Below are positions 4,814 through 5,717 of a stretch of 5,717 nt of DNA, piece by piece; position 1 is the stretch's first letter; the number at the start of each line of letters is the position of its first letter. The DNA comes from an uncultured Collinsella sp. (GTDB taxonomy: Bacteria > Actinomycetota > Coriobacteriia > Coriobacteriales > Coriobacteriaceae), in NCBI GenBank assembly GCA_958453575.1, contig CAUDYH010000097.1:1-5717 (forward strand), read 5' to 3'. A model generated the notes under the pieces. That model worked only from the letters and a program-made list of their open reading frames with translations. It had not been told where the DNA came from and made no database searches. The translations under genes and the position numbers were made by a program.

Positions 4814-5717
4814 GTGGCAGGTTGGAATCTAACCGGCAATAGCGTTTCCGCCGAGTTCGACGGTTCGGACGAGCAGGAGCGTAAAGAGCTCAGCGTGAGC
4901 CAGGCGGTAGAGATCGCCGCCGGTGCGCTCGATGCTATTCCGCAACTGATCGTCCTGGGCGAGGTCACGGGTTTCCGTGGTCCCAATGCCCGAAGTGGCC
5001 ACTGCTACTTCCAGAGTAAAGACGACTCGGCCGCCGTCGACTGCATCATCTGGAAGGGCGCCTATCTCAAGCGTACCTTCGATCTGCGTGACGGCATGCA
5101 GGTGAGCTTTAAGGGCAGCTTCAATCTCTATAAGGCCACGGGCCGCATGAGCTTTGTCGCTCGCTCGTTTTCGCTGGCGGGGGAGGGTCTGCTGCGTCAA
5201 CAGGTGGCGCAGTTGGCCGAAAAGCTACGCCGCGAGGGCCTGATGGACGAGTCCCGCAAACGCCGCATTCCGGTGTTTTGCTCACGCGTGGCGGCCGTCA
5301 CCTCGCTTTCCGGTGCGGTAATCGACGACGTCAAGCGTACGCTGCGCCGTCGCAACCCGCTCGTCGAGCTTGTTTGCGTGGGCGCCAAGGTCCAAGGCGA
5401 GGGTGCGCCGGCCGAGCTCATTGAGGGCTTGCGCCGCGCCGCTTCCATTACGCCGGCGCCCGACTGTATTTTGCTGGTGCGCGGCGGCGGCTCCTTTGAG
5501 GACCTCATGACCTTTAATGACGAGGAGCTTGCCCGCGCGGTGGCGGCTTGTCCTGTGCCCGTGGTGACCGGCATTGGCCATGAGCCCGATACCTCGATTT
5601 GCGACATGGTGAGCGACCGACGCGCCTCCACGCCCACGGCGGCGGCAGAATCGGTGGCGCCGGCTATGACGGAGTTGGCCGATGTGCTCGAGGCGCGCCA
5701 TCAGCGTCTGGGTGCCG
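4814..5717 (+). CDS. xseA: Exodeoxyribonuclease VII large subunit, C-terminus cut off by window edge
   Basis: The frame opens at GTG 4814 and stays open for 301 codons to the window edge; full proteins are usually about 400-450 residues, so the long coiled-coil region and C-terminal segment are missing. The N-terminal OB-fold (about 26-122) includes GEVTGF (49-54) and SGHCYFQSKDD (61-71), which bind single-stranded DNA. The catalytic domain follows, with VRGGGSFEDLMTFNDEEL (222-239), GIGHEPD (253-259) and DRRASTPTAAAE (about 266-277), all diagnostic for XseA. With XseB the enzyme degrades single-stranded DNA from both ends to short oligonucleotides and acts in mismatch and damage repair in the cytoplasm. 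A small xseB gene often lies just downstream, outside this window. The first 25 residues are polar and poorly conserved, as expected for a short extension before the OB-fold. The reading frame is intact throughout. Confidence 0.96.
   Translation, partial: MAGWNLTGNSVSAEFDGSDEQERKELSVSQAVEIAAGALDAIPQLIVLGEVTGFRGPNARSGHCYFQSKDDSAAVDCIIWKGAYLKRTFDLRDGMQVSFKGSFNLYKATGRMSFVARSFSLAGEGLLRQQVAQLAEKLRREGLMDESRKRRIPVFCSRVAAVTSLSGAVIDDVKRTLRRRNPLVELVCVGAKVQGEGAPAELIEGLRRAASITPAPDCILLVRGGGSFEDLMTFNDEELARAVAACPVPVVTGIGHEPDTSICDMVSDRRASTPTAAAESVAPAMTELADVLEARHQRLGA

Noticed and set aside
4672..5701. Several minus-strand frames opposite xseA
   Set aside because: All lie antisense to conserved XseA sequence and show only composition typical of high-GC reverse frames.
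1..5717. Hidden defence, phage, toxin-antitoxin or secretion system
   Set aside because: Every gene-sized region is explained by housekeeping-type families; there are no spaced repeats, transposase motifs, inverted terminal repeats or tRNA-like attachment sites.

Overview
This 5.7 kb window looks like ordinary chromosome from a high-GC, Gram-positive-type bacterium. The coding regions are GC-rich with strong G/C preference at third codon positions, the intergenic gaps are AT-richer, and most genes have a strong GGAGG-type ribosome binding site. The combination of a secreted C69 dipeptidase, a diacylglycerol-kinase-like protein, RNase D with an HRDC domain, a YugP-type membrane zinc peptidase and XseA suggests an actinobacterial gut anaerobe of the Coriobacteriia (Collinsella-like). 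That assignment is inference from protein style, not a database result.

Layout: the left half is on the minus strand. It holds a C69-family Ntn dipeptidase (1-1379, C-terminus cut by the window edge) behind a leader with a 10-bp GNRA-capped hairpin. To its right is a two-gene unit transcribed in the same direction: a lipid-kinase-like gene (1788-2705) followed, with its stop codon overlapping the next ribosome binding site, by a 30-codon membrane microprotein gene (1686-1778). A good intrinsic terminator (1605-1650) closes that unit. A short divergent region (2706-2803) separates these from the plus-strand genes: RNase D (2804-3937), a YugP-like zinc metallopeptidase (4002-4706) and the first 301 codons of exonuclease VII large subunit (4814-5717, cut by the window edge).

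The genes do not form one pathway. They cover peptide breakdown outside the membrane, lipid phosphorylation, RNA 3'-end trimming, membrane proteolysis and DNA repair. I see no mobile element, CRISPR array, tRNA, rRNA, phage gene or defence system, and I do not think the window holds a new multi-gene system.

The points worth a second look are small and mostly regulatory. They are the unannotated-looking microprotein coupled to the lipid kinase, an intrinsic-terminator-shaped element on the antisense strand inside the dipeptidase gene, a leader hairpin that competes with a Shine-Dalgarno sequence for pairing, a second hairpin that hides the Shine-Dalgarno sequence of the metallopeptidase next to a possible internal promoter, and an atypical nucleotide-loop sequence in the lipid kinase.
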